Notes under the pieces: generated by a model
The model's database searches: none
Seen by the model: the letters and a program-made list of their open reading frames with translations, nothing else
What the model was told of the DNA's origin: nothing
Position numbers and translations under genes: made by a program
Source of the DNA: Rugalucina vietnamica
Lineage: Eukaryota > Mollusca > Bivalvia > Lucinida > Lucinidae
Reading direction: 5' to 3'
Length of the DNA: 64,000 nt
Assembly (NCBI GenBank): GCA_964017185.1
Contig: OZ024874.1
Coordinates: forward strand, 54,787,356 to 54,851,355
Shown: positions 10,831 through 23,100 of the stretch, in pieces
Numbering within the stretch: the stretch's first letter is position 1
Layout: every line of letters starts with the position of its first letter

Positions 10831-11092
10831 CCAGCTTTTCTCATCTTTGAAAAAAACTAATTACAAAAAAGCCCATAGGTATTTTTCCATATATCCTTAT
10901 CATTTGATTTATTTGGTTAGGAATTTTATTTTATGTGAAACCAATAATCCTTCCAGCTACTATATATGAGCACGATTCTGGAAAATTCCGTACCATATTG
11001 ATAAATCAGTCAACACGGCTACAAAGCTGTTGTAATGTATGATAACCTCAAGTTTAGATCTTGAGTAAATGGTAAAGGTACTAATCAGCCTA

Positions 11093-12289
11093 CAGGTCCG
11101 TTTCATTAATAACATACCCCTGCAATGTCGCAAAATAAATTGACCCCGCACCCTGCATTGCATGGCTCATTGCTGGATGGTTATTAGTCTGGCCTGGATG
11201 AAACTTCTACAATTTATGTATACATTTATGTGTGTTAAACTGGTAGTTTGTTAATATTGATCGTGAGCAGTCCGTTTGGACAGAAAGCTGTTTTCGGCAT
11301 GTACCAAAATTCCGACAGAATTAATGTCAAGTTTTCAACTTTCGGCGATTGGTATTATGTAAGTACTGTGAATACTGCCACTTTCTGACCTGAATGTTAT
11401 TCATTGACAACTATTTGATATACATTAAAACTTGCACCGCATTCGCAATACATATAAAGTTCAGAAATAATGATGAAATAGACGTTATTTACTTCATTAC
11501 AGCCATATTTCAAGGAAGCAAAACTGCTCTTAATGTCTACTTCCATCTTAGTGTGCTCTCGCGCGTTTAATATTTGATTCGTTGAAGTTTCTCTTGGATG
11601 ATTACTAATATAAGCCGTCTTGTTAAAATCGCCAGTCACACTATTTCAATCAATTGTATTCAAAAACCATCAAATGTCCTTAATAAATATATGTTTAAGA
11701 ATGTCATTACATAACTTAAAACATTGTCATAGGTAGGTACACATTGCATTAGATACAAGGCTATCGTAACTCTCTTTAAGTAATCATGTCAACTGTTAAT
11801 GATATTCTCAGATGTCCAGTTTTTAAATTTGATAAACTTCCAGACAATTTATGTGCTGAAAACATGCATTTGCATGGTAACATTATACAGGGTAGTAGGT
11901 ATAGTTAGATATTCCATTTCTACTTCAGTACTTTAGCGAATGTGATGTAAGTTTAAAGGCATCTACAATAGATGCCAATGAACAACATTCATGTCAGAAA
12001 CTGGCAATATTCACAGTACTTACATAATACCAATCGCCGAAAGTTGAAAACTTGACATTAAATCTACCAGAATTTTGGTACACGCCGAAAGCAGCTTCCT
12101 GTCCAATCGGACTGCTCACGATCAATATAAACAAACTACCAGTTTAACACACATAAATATATACACAAATTGTAGAAGTTTCATCCAGGCCAGACTAATA
12201 CCCATCCAGCAATGAGCCATGCAATGTAGGGTGCGGGGTCAATTTATTTTGCGACATTGCAGGGGTATGTTATTAATGAAACGGACCTG
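11093..12289. mobile_element. 1.2-kb DNA transposon relic with 317-bp inverted ends
   Basis: Ends read CAGGTCCGTTTCATTAAT and ATTAATGAAACGGACCTG and are flanked by TA on both sides (11091-11092 and 12290-12291). Inverted ends run about 11093-11409 and 11973-12289 with scattered mismatches. The 560-bp centre is AT-rich with no transposase. A TA target duplication suggests Tc1/mariner-type mobilisation, but ends this long fit a non-autonomous derivative. ORFs at 10960 and 12219 are the two mirrored ends. Confidence 0.8.
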
Positions 12290-14189
12290 TATGTTCATGC
12301 ACATGCACCAGGGTTGTTGCGTTTATATGCAAATGCAGTACGTTGCCTGTTTTCAAACCCACCACAACACACAACTGTCACTGAAAATACGTGTCTCCAA
12401 ATCATATAAGCAGTGCTGTTTGTTGAAGACCTGAAGAGCAAAGTGAGTGGACGCTTTGGTTAATGTTTGCATAATATGCACTTATGCATTAATATTCTAG
12501 ACTAACTTATTATATACTGTCCTAGAGCACGAAATCAAGTTTGGACAATTGCTAAACACTTCCACGGCAAACAGTTGGAATGGCAAGTCATATCAACATA
12601 ATGTCTTCAGGAATTGGTAAAAAAAAACGTATAGGGACGTCTTGCTCAGACAATTCAATGTTGCGATTTCAAATACTATCTAAACGTAGGACACCGAGCT
12701 CCCACATACCGTACATGGAATTCCAAAATAAACTTTAGTAGCTCGTACTTGCCAAAGTTGTTTTCAGTGCAATTTGTAACCTTACCAGACCCACATAGAT
12801 GGACATTCATTTGTTCTTATGGTTATCCACAAGTGGTTGTAGTATTGTGGTGAGCCAAAAAGGCGTACTTCACAACTTTGGTCCAGTTCCATGCCTGTAA
12901 TAGGCTTATCAGCTATTGATAAATTCATTAAATGCGCACAAAAATCATTCAACTTTCTGAAAGTTATCTTAATAAGCAAATATACTGAAATGTTTTGATA
13001 GCTTTAAACTGCTTTCAAAGTCATCCGACCGGGACCTGTTCAAGTCGTTGCAGTGCAATTTAATTCAAAGATGAAAAAATGGAGTTTGATTGATTTTCAG
13101 TTGGAGGTAAGTGTAATTTGAGCACCCGCGTTCTCGTGCTTTTGTTGTTTATCAGCTTTTATGTGACAAAAAAGGTGAAACGTTATTGCACTGACCGTCT
13201 TGCATATCCAAGTACTGGTTAAGGTCGAGTCAAACTAAAAAGAAAAGCGACATATAATACTGGTGTTGAAATCACCCAGGAAGCGCATTCGGGTGCTTGC
13301 CGGAAAAACTGGTCTTCCACAGGAACGGTAACCAAAAGCTAAAAACTGCTTTCGCTGAGGAGCAAAAAAAATCTTGAATGCATACAAATTTTAAAATTAT
13401 GAAACCCTTTATAATTAAGATTTGGTCATGAAACATTTCTCCGACCTTTCTTCCTCTTCAAGCAGTGAAGAACTGGTAACGTGCCTCCAGGGGGCTTGTA
13501 CCCGAACGATTTGGCTGGGATAACTGACCTTCATAACATGCCCTTAGCTTTGAACGCAACGAAATAAAGCAACATGGCCGGATATCTCGGCGACACGTCC
13601 TAGTTTTAGCAAGTTTGCAAATCCATTAAACTCGTAATATAAACACCGAAAGCAACAAAAACGCAAATATCAGTTGACGTGGACATGGTATTAGTTCAAA
13701 CAAAAACTTAGTTACTGAGAAAAGGCAATTCTTTTGCCTAGCCATTTTCTAATTGCACTTCTCTGTATGAACTTTGCTGCTTTAATAATTTCTTCCGGCC
13801 GTTCAACGATTAACCTGCGTTGAACCAATATTACTTAAAGGACAAAAGAAAAAAAAGTAAATCTTGTATTAAATCACGTCTATTATTTCTGTATCACAAT
13901 AAAATGGGCCTTAGATGCTACAAACTAGTACTTTGTAGAAGTAAGAAGATTGTCTGTTAAAAAATGACAAACTTAAATGGCATGCAATTTAGCCATATTG
14001 TATCATAATATTTTACAAGCATTCTCTTTGATGGTATAAGTCAATCAAGAAGAAAGGGCAAAATGATTTTCGCGTGTATGGCCTATGTGCGCAACATTAC
14101 AGTATTCAAGAGTTTTGCATTTTACTATTTAGCATTAACTTTAGAGGAAATTCACATTATGCAAATAGGTAAGTTCTTTATTTCTTTAA
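12290..14189. other. No gene confirmed in 1.9 kb
   Basis: AT-rich, mostly unique sequence. One mini-exon-like piece lies near 13054-13107 (TTGCAG acceptor, ATGAAAAAATGG, strong GGAGGTAAGT donor). It might be a leader exon for the gene at 18408, but nothing else supports it. Confidence 0.3.
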
Positions 14190-15361
14190 GGAAGAGTCTA
14201 TTTACAGTCAACTGTCACTAGCCAAAAAACGTTAAAATGGCTATTACCAGTCAACTGTCACTAGCCAAAAAACGTTAAAATGGCTATTACCAGTCAACTG
14301 TCACTAGCCAAAAAACGTTAAAATGGCTATTTACAGTCAGACTTGAAATTTTATTTTTGCTTGAAAAGTGTTCTATCTTTTGGCTCTGATCTTCTTTCAC
14401 CATTAAAATAATGTGACAAATTAATTCAGCTTCCAACGACGGAACCCAGTCCTCATGGATTTCGGCTAAACTCAAGTCAGATGACGGACAGGCTGAAATT
14501 CGAATTAATGTTTGTCATTTGAATAAATACATTGCTAACCACGGTTAACAGCTGATCTCATGCCCGGGTGTTCTGCTATACCAACCACACTGTTCCTGTA
14601 TAAACAAAAAATCTTAAACGGTTAGCGAACACGACTGGAATGCAAATCCTGCTATTTTCCATTTCAAAGGGCCATAACTCCAAAAAATACGCAATCCAGA
14701 GTTATGGTTCTTGTGTTCTGCACGTCGTCTTATGTTGGTTAATAATCCTGTGAAGTTTCATTACTTGAGATACCTTATTATTTGAACGGCTCTCAAGTTA
14801 CAGAGCGTACACCATTTGTGACAGACGGACAGGCGGACGGACGACTCGGGCAAAAATAATTTGTCTCCGACCACTAAAGGGGAATGACATAAAAATGAAA
14901 TCTTGGCACGTATGTCAGTTCTCAAATGTAATACTCAACAAAATCAGGACTGAATTTTTAAGTTTTTCATAAAAAAAAACTTTCTTTTTTTTTCTCTTTT
15001 ATCCGCATTTGTTCAAATACGTAGCAGCTCTAGGGGATTGACAACATTTTCAACAACGATACATACGAGAAACAAACCTTATAAATCGTGAAATTTGTGG
15101 GTGTCAATTTAAAGTACTGTAACGATGTGTCCGACCAAACTTGAGTTTTGAAAGACAAACAACACTAATTTAATTTCACAGGCTTAAATAATGCAATGAA
15201 TATCAAAAATGCAGTTAAAAGAAAGAAAAATAGTGAAGCCGATTTGATAAACATATTAGAATAGAAAATGTAATTACTTGCCCAAAAAGTCGCCTGCCTT
15301 GTGCCCACGGATGTAATTCTTTATTATTTTTGCATTTCTAATCGCTGTATACATGTACCTA

Positions 15362-15405
<44 letters not shown>

Positions 15406-17368
15406 TTAATAAGAAATTAACTTCTTTATTTTGTGCGGTTGACCAATCAAGTTTTCACCAATCTTCCATGGGGTCCTCAAATACATATACGAGTGGCTCT
15501 ATAACAACAAAAACATTTGAGTTCAAGACGCACACAAGAAACACAACTTAAATGCAATGTTAAAAACGAAATAAAAACAAAGGAAGAGTAAAGAGTAAAC
15601 AAATATCAAAAAGAGTTTTTAAAACGACTTTAAGTACACATGATATGCGTTCAGTCAGTCAGTCAGTCAGCCAAATAAAACTCGAATACATTTAACGTTT
15701 TATACGCGGCATGCGTACCTGATTTTAAATCTTTAAAATACATATTTAGTCAAATTCTGTAATTCTTCGCGGTTTATCAAAGATTGGCGCACACGAATAC
15801 ACCTCAAAGGTAAGTTGTCATAAAAATGCCTCAAGGTGTGAAAAGAGAAGCTCAACCACGAGTACTGTAAAAACATTTTATGGGTATTCTTGTGTTTTAT
15901 GACACCTCGTCCTGAGCCGCACCACAAGAAAATATATTTAACTTTTTTTTTAATCAAAACAAAAGTGCATTTTTATACAGCTTTTAGCCCACGCTCCTGT
16001 TTTGTTATTTATTTATCGCAATGCATTGTCTGTTAATCCTGATTCTCAAACCGCCATACATTACTGTATCTGTCCTGTCCGGCTTCAGAGCTAATCAGAA
16101 ATCCCGAAGGCCTTTTTATTATGACGCGGCTCTACAGTTTCATGACGTGATCGCATATAGATGTGTCATCGAATCAGGAAAGGACACACAAAAAGACGCT
16201 CGATACACCATTTTGCTTCAAATGATAACATAACTGGCATGTTAACCGCTCTGGTCCGATCCTGCCCAGGAAAAGTGGTTCATGTCAAATCATCCATATG
16301 TATAAAACTTTTGTGGCTTAGTTAGATGGTTATGTTTCAAGCACTTGTTGTTTGTCATCAACATGTTGGGTAAAACGTCCCGACATTACCTTAGCTTTTG
16401 ACAGGGACTTTAAGCATCAATTCATACAAAACCTTCATCTTAGCAGATTGCCAACTTAGTGCACATTAGACCACCGATCTTGGACCAGGGGAAGAGGAAA
16501 AATGAATATACATTGTAAATATGTTCATAAACAAGTTTGCGCAATGTGCGGACATGGTAGTCGAGCGCGATCTCGGATTCGATGTCGAATCGGACACACT
16601 GCCTGCCGTCTAGGCATTTTTTCAATTTGGCAACATACATGCAAGCACACGCGCGCACATGTTATGACTTTTTTACAGAAAGTTTGATGCGGTACTCATA
16701 AACGTTGCCAGCCAGTTCGCATGTTTTTTCTCAGTCTACAATTGCAAAATTCTTATGCACATGTATATAAACATGTACAATGAGTTTGAACTAGAAATGA
16801 AAAAAAAAATGTTGCTCTTTCTTTCAAAACTTAACTATGCATTAATCTTTATAATTTTATCAAGTTTTTAGTTAAAAAAGTCACTTAAAATTGTAGCTGG
16901 CAAGTCATTTTTTTTCAGCAGTTTGCATTGGTTTAGGATGGGATGAAGAAAAACAATTCAACGCCTCATTATGAAAGTCAATGTTGCTTGGTCTTAAACA
17001 CGCGACCAACGAAACAAGAGCAACGTAAATATCATAACTAATATACATAAAATTTGTATTGCATTGTCAGGCAATGCATTCCCAATAAGTTCATATAATA
17101 AAATAAAATATAGTAAAGATACAAATACGGCTTAGATCTAATGTTCAAAACATAGTTTCAGTCCCAAGTTTGTCTGAAACATGCTAACACATACTAAGTA
17201 AATAGTTATTTTTGAACTTGACTGTAAATAGCCATTTTAACGTTTTTTGGCTACTGACAGTTGACTGGTAATAGCCATTTTAACGTTTTTTGGCTACTGA
17301 CAGTTGACTGGTAATAGCCATTTTAACGTTTTTTGGCTACTGACAGTTGACTGGTAATAGCCACTCCG
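14190..17368. mobile_element. 3.2-kb element bounded by inverted 43-bp triplet arrays
   Basis: Three head-to-tail 43-bp units (CAGTCAACTGTCACTAGCC and so on) lie at 14205-14339. The same array lies inverted at 17219-17361. Outside both arrays is TTTCTTTAA (14181-14189 and 17369-17377), a possible 9-bp target duplication. The inverted similarity continues a little inward (GGCTATTTACAGTCAG). The interior has no ORF above 75 codons and no recognised domain; it contains a poly-A run and a short mollusc repeat with GACGGACAGGCGGACGG. I infer a non-autonomous DNA element. The long-TSD reading would suit Mutator-like elements, but that is tentative. Confidence 0.6.
15363..15402. repeat. Poly-A tract (about 40 A)
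   Basis: Uninterrupted A run inside the 14.2-17.4 kb element. No retroelement body was recognised upstream of it. Confidence 0.85.
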
Positions 17369-17511
17369 TTTCTTTAAATGCATCGATAATGTCATGTCAT
17401 TATGAAAACACACCCATATAATAAACAGATTTTTCTTAAAATGTAAAAATTGAAAATTTTCAGCAGACAAAATTTGATATTTTTCTTTTTTTTTTTTTTT
17501 TTTTTTAATCC

Positions 17512-17975
17512 TCTACAAAAGTTTGATAAGATCTATACTTGACTACGGTGGAAGTGTATATTATCCATCTACGAAAAAGAATATACAACTGATAGAAAAT
17601 GTACAGCGTAGAGCTACAAGAATATTAGGCCTATCTTATGGTGAACGGCTGCAGTTACTAAAGTTACCTACAATGCATTTCAGGAGAAAAAGATATGATT
17701 TAACACAATTATTCAAAATAGTACATGGATATGAGGATATCAGACCTGAAAAGTTCTTTGAATTTAATGACAATTGTACAAGAGGTCACTTATTTAAAAT
17801 AGTAAAGCCGAGATGTCACAAAAAATTTCGATCAAATTGTTTTCCTGTACGTTGTATCAACAAATGGAACGCATTGAGTGAAGAAATTGTGTGTAGTGAT
17901 ACAGTACTGAAGTTCAAAACAAGTCAAGATAAAGTGTTATTGCCAGAAAGATACATTCTGGCAGAGATCTACTGA
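17512..17975 (+). mobile_element. LINE fragment, C-terminal part of ORF2
   Basis: An open frame gives SLIRSILDYGG, then IENVQRRATRILGL, then GERLQLLKLPTMHFRRKR, TRGHLFKIVKP, and INKWNALSEEIV, ending at a stop. This is the post-fingers region of CR1/RTE-like non-LTR retrotransposons (pattern LDYGS, then NVQRR-TR, then ERL-L-LP-L--RR-R, then WN-LP). The piece is unbroken over about 150 codons, but everything upstream is missing; a poly-T run abuts its left edge. It is a 5'-truncated relic, not a host gene. Confidence 0.8.
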
Positions 17976-18097
17976 ATACAAGACATTCTACATAACCCGG
18001 AACCGGAAAAAACGCGAAAAAGTATAGAGAACGTTCAGAGGGAGTAGACAAGCTCAAAAGAGCTTACGCGACTCTAAAAATCAAGAATCAAGAATAA

Positions 18098-18284
18098 ATT
18101 ATTTTTGCTCAAAACATAGATTGAGGGTCCATGTTAGAACCGCCTCGGCGGTTCTAACGAGTACCCACAATCTATGTTTTGGAGCAAAAATAAGAAAAAT
18201 AGGTATACCCATGCATACCCCAGTTTTTCTATATAAAAATGGGGTTTAAGGGGGTATACATTACACGGACATGTTTTCATGATG
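18098..18284 (-). mobile_element. MITE family C fragment (reverse)
   Basis: Contains the central palindrome in a shortened form (GAACCGCCTCGGCGGTTC), then CCCCAGTTTTTCTATATAAAAATG and the end GGACATGTTTTCATGATG. The left third is missing. It lies about 120 bp before the next gene's start. Confidence 0.7.
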
Positions 18285-18407
18285 TATTTATGTTTTATTT
18301 GCTACATGTGTACATTTCATTATTTAACTGATACTTCAAATTAATGCTTCTTAGTTATGCTGTTCTGATTTTCAGAAAGTGTTATGTACACACGTGACTA
18401 AATAAGA

Positions 18408-19163
18408 ATGACACAGACGACACAACGACGGCCACAACGCAGACGACAGATCGTCAAACCAGACGAGATCTCACTTCCGGTTGTTCATCTTGGTGCATCC
18501 TTGAAGCCGGAAAGCCACGACCTTGACGAATTATGGACATACTCGCCATCACCCTCGCCGGAATTCAGCAAGAAATGTCAACGAAATGATAAGAACAGAA
18601 AAACGCCTGTTCCAAAATCACCGAGACACAAGAACATGCTGGAATTAAGTCAAGCGTACAAAACAAGTTTGCCATTAAGCAAAGGCTACTGGAAAATTCC
18701 GGGACTTTCAACGAATATTATTGGGTACCATTCTAAGGATACTTTATCTGATACAAGTGGGGTGGAAAATGGAGCATATGAAAGAAAATTTAGGATGTGG
18801 TATAACAATTGTTTTCATGGCAACCATGGATTGTTACCGCCAATTGGCACAATGACAAAAGCAAATGGAAACATTGGCGACAGCACAAACATTCTGGAGA
18901 AGAACTCTATCTTGATGCAAGTCCATGATTCTAGTCCGCATTCTCGTATTTCTGGGAGCGACATTTATTCGCCAAGAATTTATTCCAACTCTCCGCAGTG
19001 TAAAAAGAGTCGACGTATGTATACGAGGGAGACTTTTACAGACAACTGTTCATTGCGGAATAATAAATTTCCTGAGTGCAGTGAATCGCCGGATATTGGT
19101 GTGCACATGGGGAGCCATCACGGTGACGTGTTAAGCGAAATATACTTCAACCAATTGAAATGA
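18408..19163 (+). CDS. Unrecognised 251-residue protein
   Basis: An uninterrupted frame from ATG 18408 to TGA 19161-19163. An in-frame TAA lies at 18399-18401, supporting this start. A good splice acceptor (GATTTTCAG, ending 18375) lies just upstream, so the ATG may sit early in an exon whose 5' part is non-coding. The N-terminus is basic (QRRPQRRRQIVKP). Then follow an acidic-aromatic stretch (DLDELWTYSPSPSPEF), Lys/Pro-rich segments (KTPVPKSPRHK), the phrase YWKIPGLSTNIIGYHS, WYNNCFHGNHGLLPP, and a Ser-rich tail. There is no signal peptide or membrane helix, and much of it looks disordered; a nuclear or cytoskeletal role would be a guess. I do not recognise the family. A coding length this long in AT-rich DNA with no repeat similarity makes a real host exon likely. 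Confidence 0.6.
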   Translation: MTQTTQRRPQRRRQIVKPDEISLPVVHLGASLKPESHDLDELWTYSPSPSPEFSKKCQRNDKNRKTPVPKSPRHKNMLELSQAYKTSLPLSKGYWKIPGLSTNIIGYHSKDTLSDTSGVENGAYERKFRMWYNNCFHGNHGLLPPIGTMTKANGNIGDSTNILEKNSILMQVHDSSPHSRISGSDIYSPRIYSNSPQCKKSRRMYTRETFTDNCSLRNNKFPECSESPDIGVHMGSHHGDVLSEIYFNQLK

Positions 19164-19273
19164 ACAAAAAAAAAATGAGAAAGAAACAACAACAGCAACA
19201 ACAACAACAAAAAAAAAAAAACAACAAAAAAACACTCGTAGACAACATTGTTTCTTTGGCTGGAATACATAAT

Positions 19274-19477
19274 GAGCCACCTCGTGGGAAAACCAACAAT
19301 GTTGTTTCCGAACAGGTCCGACACAAACCGGCGTGTACAAGCACAGAAAAGAGCTAGAAGCTTGAAATTTCGGATTTAAGAAGAGGAATTGTACTATCCG
19401 TGTAGCGAAAACAAAGGCGCTGATCTGCGTCTTTGTTTTCGCCTATGCAGATTGTTGGTTTTCCCATGCGGCGGCTC
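19274..19477 (+). mobile_element. MITE family A, copy 4
   Basis: Ends GAGCCACCTCGTGGGAAAAC and GGTTTTCCCATGCGGCGGCTC with a shortened inner hairpin. A CAA-rich run (19186-19236) separates it from the stop codon of the preceding gene. Confidence 0.85.
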
Positions 19478-19706
19478 ATAATACACACTGCGGTCCTTCA
19501 GCACTACACAAAAATACTCTTTGAAATGGATTTAGATATACTCGTACATATGAGCATATGCATAGTTTGAAGACGCCTGAATCCAAGTGGATTTGTTTGA
19601 AACATCGCGCCTAGACAGATGAATATTATATGAATATAATGATTTGCAAGACTTATTGTGAATTCACGTCGACAACAGCAGTTATCATTCCAATGTACTC
19701 AAGGTT

Positions 19707-19941
19707 GAGCCTGTGCGTGAGAAAACCAACAATTTTGGGTTCCGACCAGGTCTGACACAAACCAGGCTGTACAGTCACAGAACATTGTTAGAGGCTGGAT
19801 ATTTTGTATTTAAGTAGAAGAGGGATTGTACTATCCGAGTAGCGAAAACAAAGGCGCTGATCAGCTTCGCGGTTACCGCAAAGCTGATCTGCGCCTTTGT
19901 TTTCGCCTAGGCAAAAATCCGGTTTTCTCACGATGCGGCTC
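19707..19941 (+). mobile_element. MITE family A, copy 5
   Basis: Full-length copy of 235 bp with the complete inner hairpin GATCAGCTTCGCGGTTACCG and its mirror. It lies in the gap between the 251-residue gene and the end of the SLC22 gene. Confidence 0.85.
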
Positions 19942-20177
19942 ATATGTGTCCGTAGCATCAAGTTAGTTAGAGTTTAAAGCATGTGTGGCATGTCATTTAC
20001 AAAATTAATAATTAATAAAGTCCAATGCACAAGAACAAAGCGAAGCAATTCATTGTTCAGGCAGTGACTAGATAACAAGCAAGGTTTTTTTTCTACCGTC
20101 ATTTGTTGTGTTCAATACACGTTAACTAACACATCACTTTTAACTTAAATGTATTAAATGTCATTTCTTTGCTTGTT

Positions 20178-23100
20178 TCAAAATTTGGTGGTTTCCCCCT
20201 TTTTGTTGAAGAACTGCATTGCGGGAAGACCGTCCTTCTCAGTGTAAACTTTTTCATCTATAGTGCGAAGGTTATCACCTTTGATAATGTCAGGAATCTT
20301 AACTTGAACCTCCTGGTCGTCAAAGCCTTGGTTTATATTGTAGATAATGCTCTTTTCTTTCATATATTCGTCTCTAAAAAGAAAACACATTTTGTTACGC
20401 ATCCATTTCGTGAGAAATAATGTTCTAGAAACAAATTTATATGTCCGCAAATAATTCAAGACTGTATGCTAGACGCCCTAAATCTCAACCACTTAAAATG
20501 TTTAATTCAAATCTTTCCATTTAAATTTGTTTCTTGCGGGACCAAAATACTGGATTGTGTTCTAAAAGAGAACAACTCTTGGGATGATCCAAGGCAAGTG
20601 TGCCTGTTAATGCATTACTTAATGTGCTATGTCCATTAGCCAGATAATGGCATACTGCAAGAGACAACGTAAGACTTTGCGCTCAGACGAAGGTCTTTTC
20701 GCTCATCCCTAAAAGACAAGCCTTGGTACTAGAACGGTATGACCTGCCTTCGCTATCTGTATCAAGAGAGCTAATCAGACATATGGCCAAGCTGATCAAA
20801 TTCGTTCGTCGATAGAAAAAAAAAGAAAGAAAGAAACAATCTTACGTTCCGAATTTCTCCCCGTCTTCGATTGTTTCCGGTAGATGTTTATTCAGTGTTT
20901 CCGGCAGAAAGAGTGCTAGGAGACCAGCCAATATGGACATTGATCCAAATATGGCCAGCGGCAGAGCCTTACCAAAATGCCCTCCGATAAGGCGATCCTG
21001 TAATTCAGACCAATAATAAGTTGTTTGTTTGACAACAGAAACACTGCGTCTTTAATGGTACGAGTTTATAAGCATAGCTTTAAAATGACATTTGCCTATA
21101 CCTCTTTAATATAATTGTGACAAGATTAGGAAGGATAAATTCCCAACCCAGGCCGCTGGCGGTCAGGTAACCTTATTGGAATCAAAAGCGTGAGCGAAAA
21201 ACGTCACCAATGCCCGCACATGGACAAAATTAACATGTCATATCTATAGTGGAGGGTATTTTTTCCCTACAAATTTTGAATCAAATGGCATACTGACTAA
21301 ATCCGCCACGTAGGGAGCTATCATTCCTCCCACTCTTGCCATACAGGAACTAGAACCCATACCGGCATTCCGTACCACTGTGGGAAATAGTTCCGCGGAG
21401 TACTGGTACACCATTGAAAATCCAGCGGAAGCCCCGATCTTGCCTATCATGGCAAATGTTGTTGTTAGCCACTGCAAATCTACAATTAGACATGTTTTGT
21501 CGGGACAAGCGATTCATTAAAACGTTAGGTATTGTATACTGGGAAAGCAAATCTGTATGTGCATGTAAATCTTCTTAATAAAATACACTCTGATGAAGAT
21601 ATATTATTCGATACAGTTCTTTTGGCTTTTTTCTTTCGAGTCTACTAATTGAATCCTATGAATTTTTTTACAGGAGTCGACTGCTGATTCATTTATAACG
21701 CGCATGTCACTAATTTGTTGAATATCGCTTATTAATTTACTTTTTTAACAAATGACTTTGAGAACTAAATCTTTGTATTTACGAATATATGCACTTGCTT
21801 ACCACTTCCACCATAGATGATAGTAAAAATGGTCGACACTAGCGCAATCCCACCTATAACCATACTTCCAACCTGAAGAGGCTTACGTCCCAATTTATCT
21901 AGCAGCAGTATGACGATGAGATTAGCGGGAATGTCCATGAAACTTTGGAGGAAAAAATTCAGAAACATGTCTCCAGCGAGATCGCCGCTGTTCAATGCAA
22001 GACCGTAGTACGCCATGCATACAACTACCCTAAAATAATCAGAACAAGTTCTCTGAATAAAGCAACAAAAGAAAATGTACGGACAAGATACTGACTTGTT
22101 TCCTAGTGTCTAATAATTGTTTTTCACAGACATTTTGCAACTGTTTTAATGTAAGTGAAACATATATTTTCTTGGTTTCATTGAGCATTTAGTTTGTCGC
22201 AAAATGTGCAGCAAAACTCTTAAAATCCATTGACAAATAAAAAAAAAATCTTGGTATGTCATTATGATTGCGCAAAATCATTATAAAATGACACACATGA
22301 TTCACATGAGACAAAATCTTCATGATCAAGTAAACATTTTCGTAAATTACCTATTTTCATGACCATGGATTATCTCCCTTGCCAATGCGAAATCCCTATT
22401 CAAAATGTTTGGCCATTAAAACTTTATTTGCTAACCGATTTTCATTTTCTTGCAGGTCCTATTAGGACAATCTAAGATCAGGATGTTGACATGAAAATCA
22501 CATAATCCTCAACACAAAGGTTTTCTGCGAAAAAACGTTATCAGAGGCAAGTTTTTGAACTTTAGATTTTGTGACGCCATTGGACCCAAAGTGGCCCGTA
22601 TACTACTACCATGTGCATAAACATTTAATCTTATAAATGTACTGCATGCCATATTCTCAACACCAGATTAACTTGAACTAGGTTCTGAATTTGTACACCA
22701 AAATACTTACCAATTAAAGTATAGAATCAATGTTCGAATGGCCAGCGTCTTGGACGAGAATAGGTGCCACACCCTCCCAACAGGTATTGTGTCTTGAGAG
22801 TCCCGGAATACTTTGTCAAAGAATTTCTCCGGTAACTGCACTTTATTGATCTTTGCCGCTTTAGTTATGATCTTTTCCGACTCGGCGAGGCGGCCTTGGC
22901 TGTACAGCCAACGGGGCGATTCCGGGTAGATTCTGGAAGACAGATAAAACAAAGAAAAGTGTATTTCTGTTTGGTTTTAACTTGGACTGCTTTATATTTA
23001 CATGTATTTCTTGCTGTTGCTGTGAGCATATGTGAAAACTATGCATTCCTGGGCGATTGTTTTCAATTTTAAATGGAAACTTTCACCCTGGAAATATCGC

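Noticed and set aside
13054-13107. Mini-exon reading MKKWSLIDFQLE with acceptor and GTAAGT donor
   Set aside because: Joined to the acceptor at 18375 it meets a stop within ten codons. It could be a leader exon, but no other evidence supports it.
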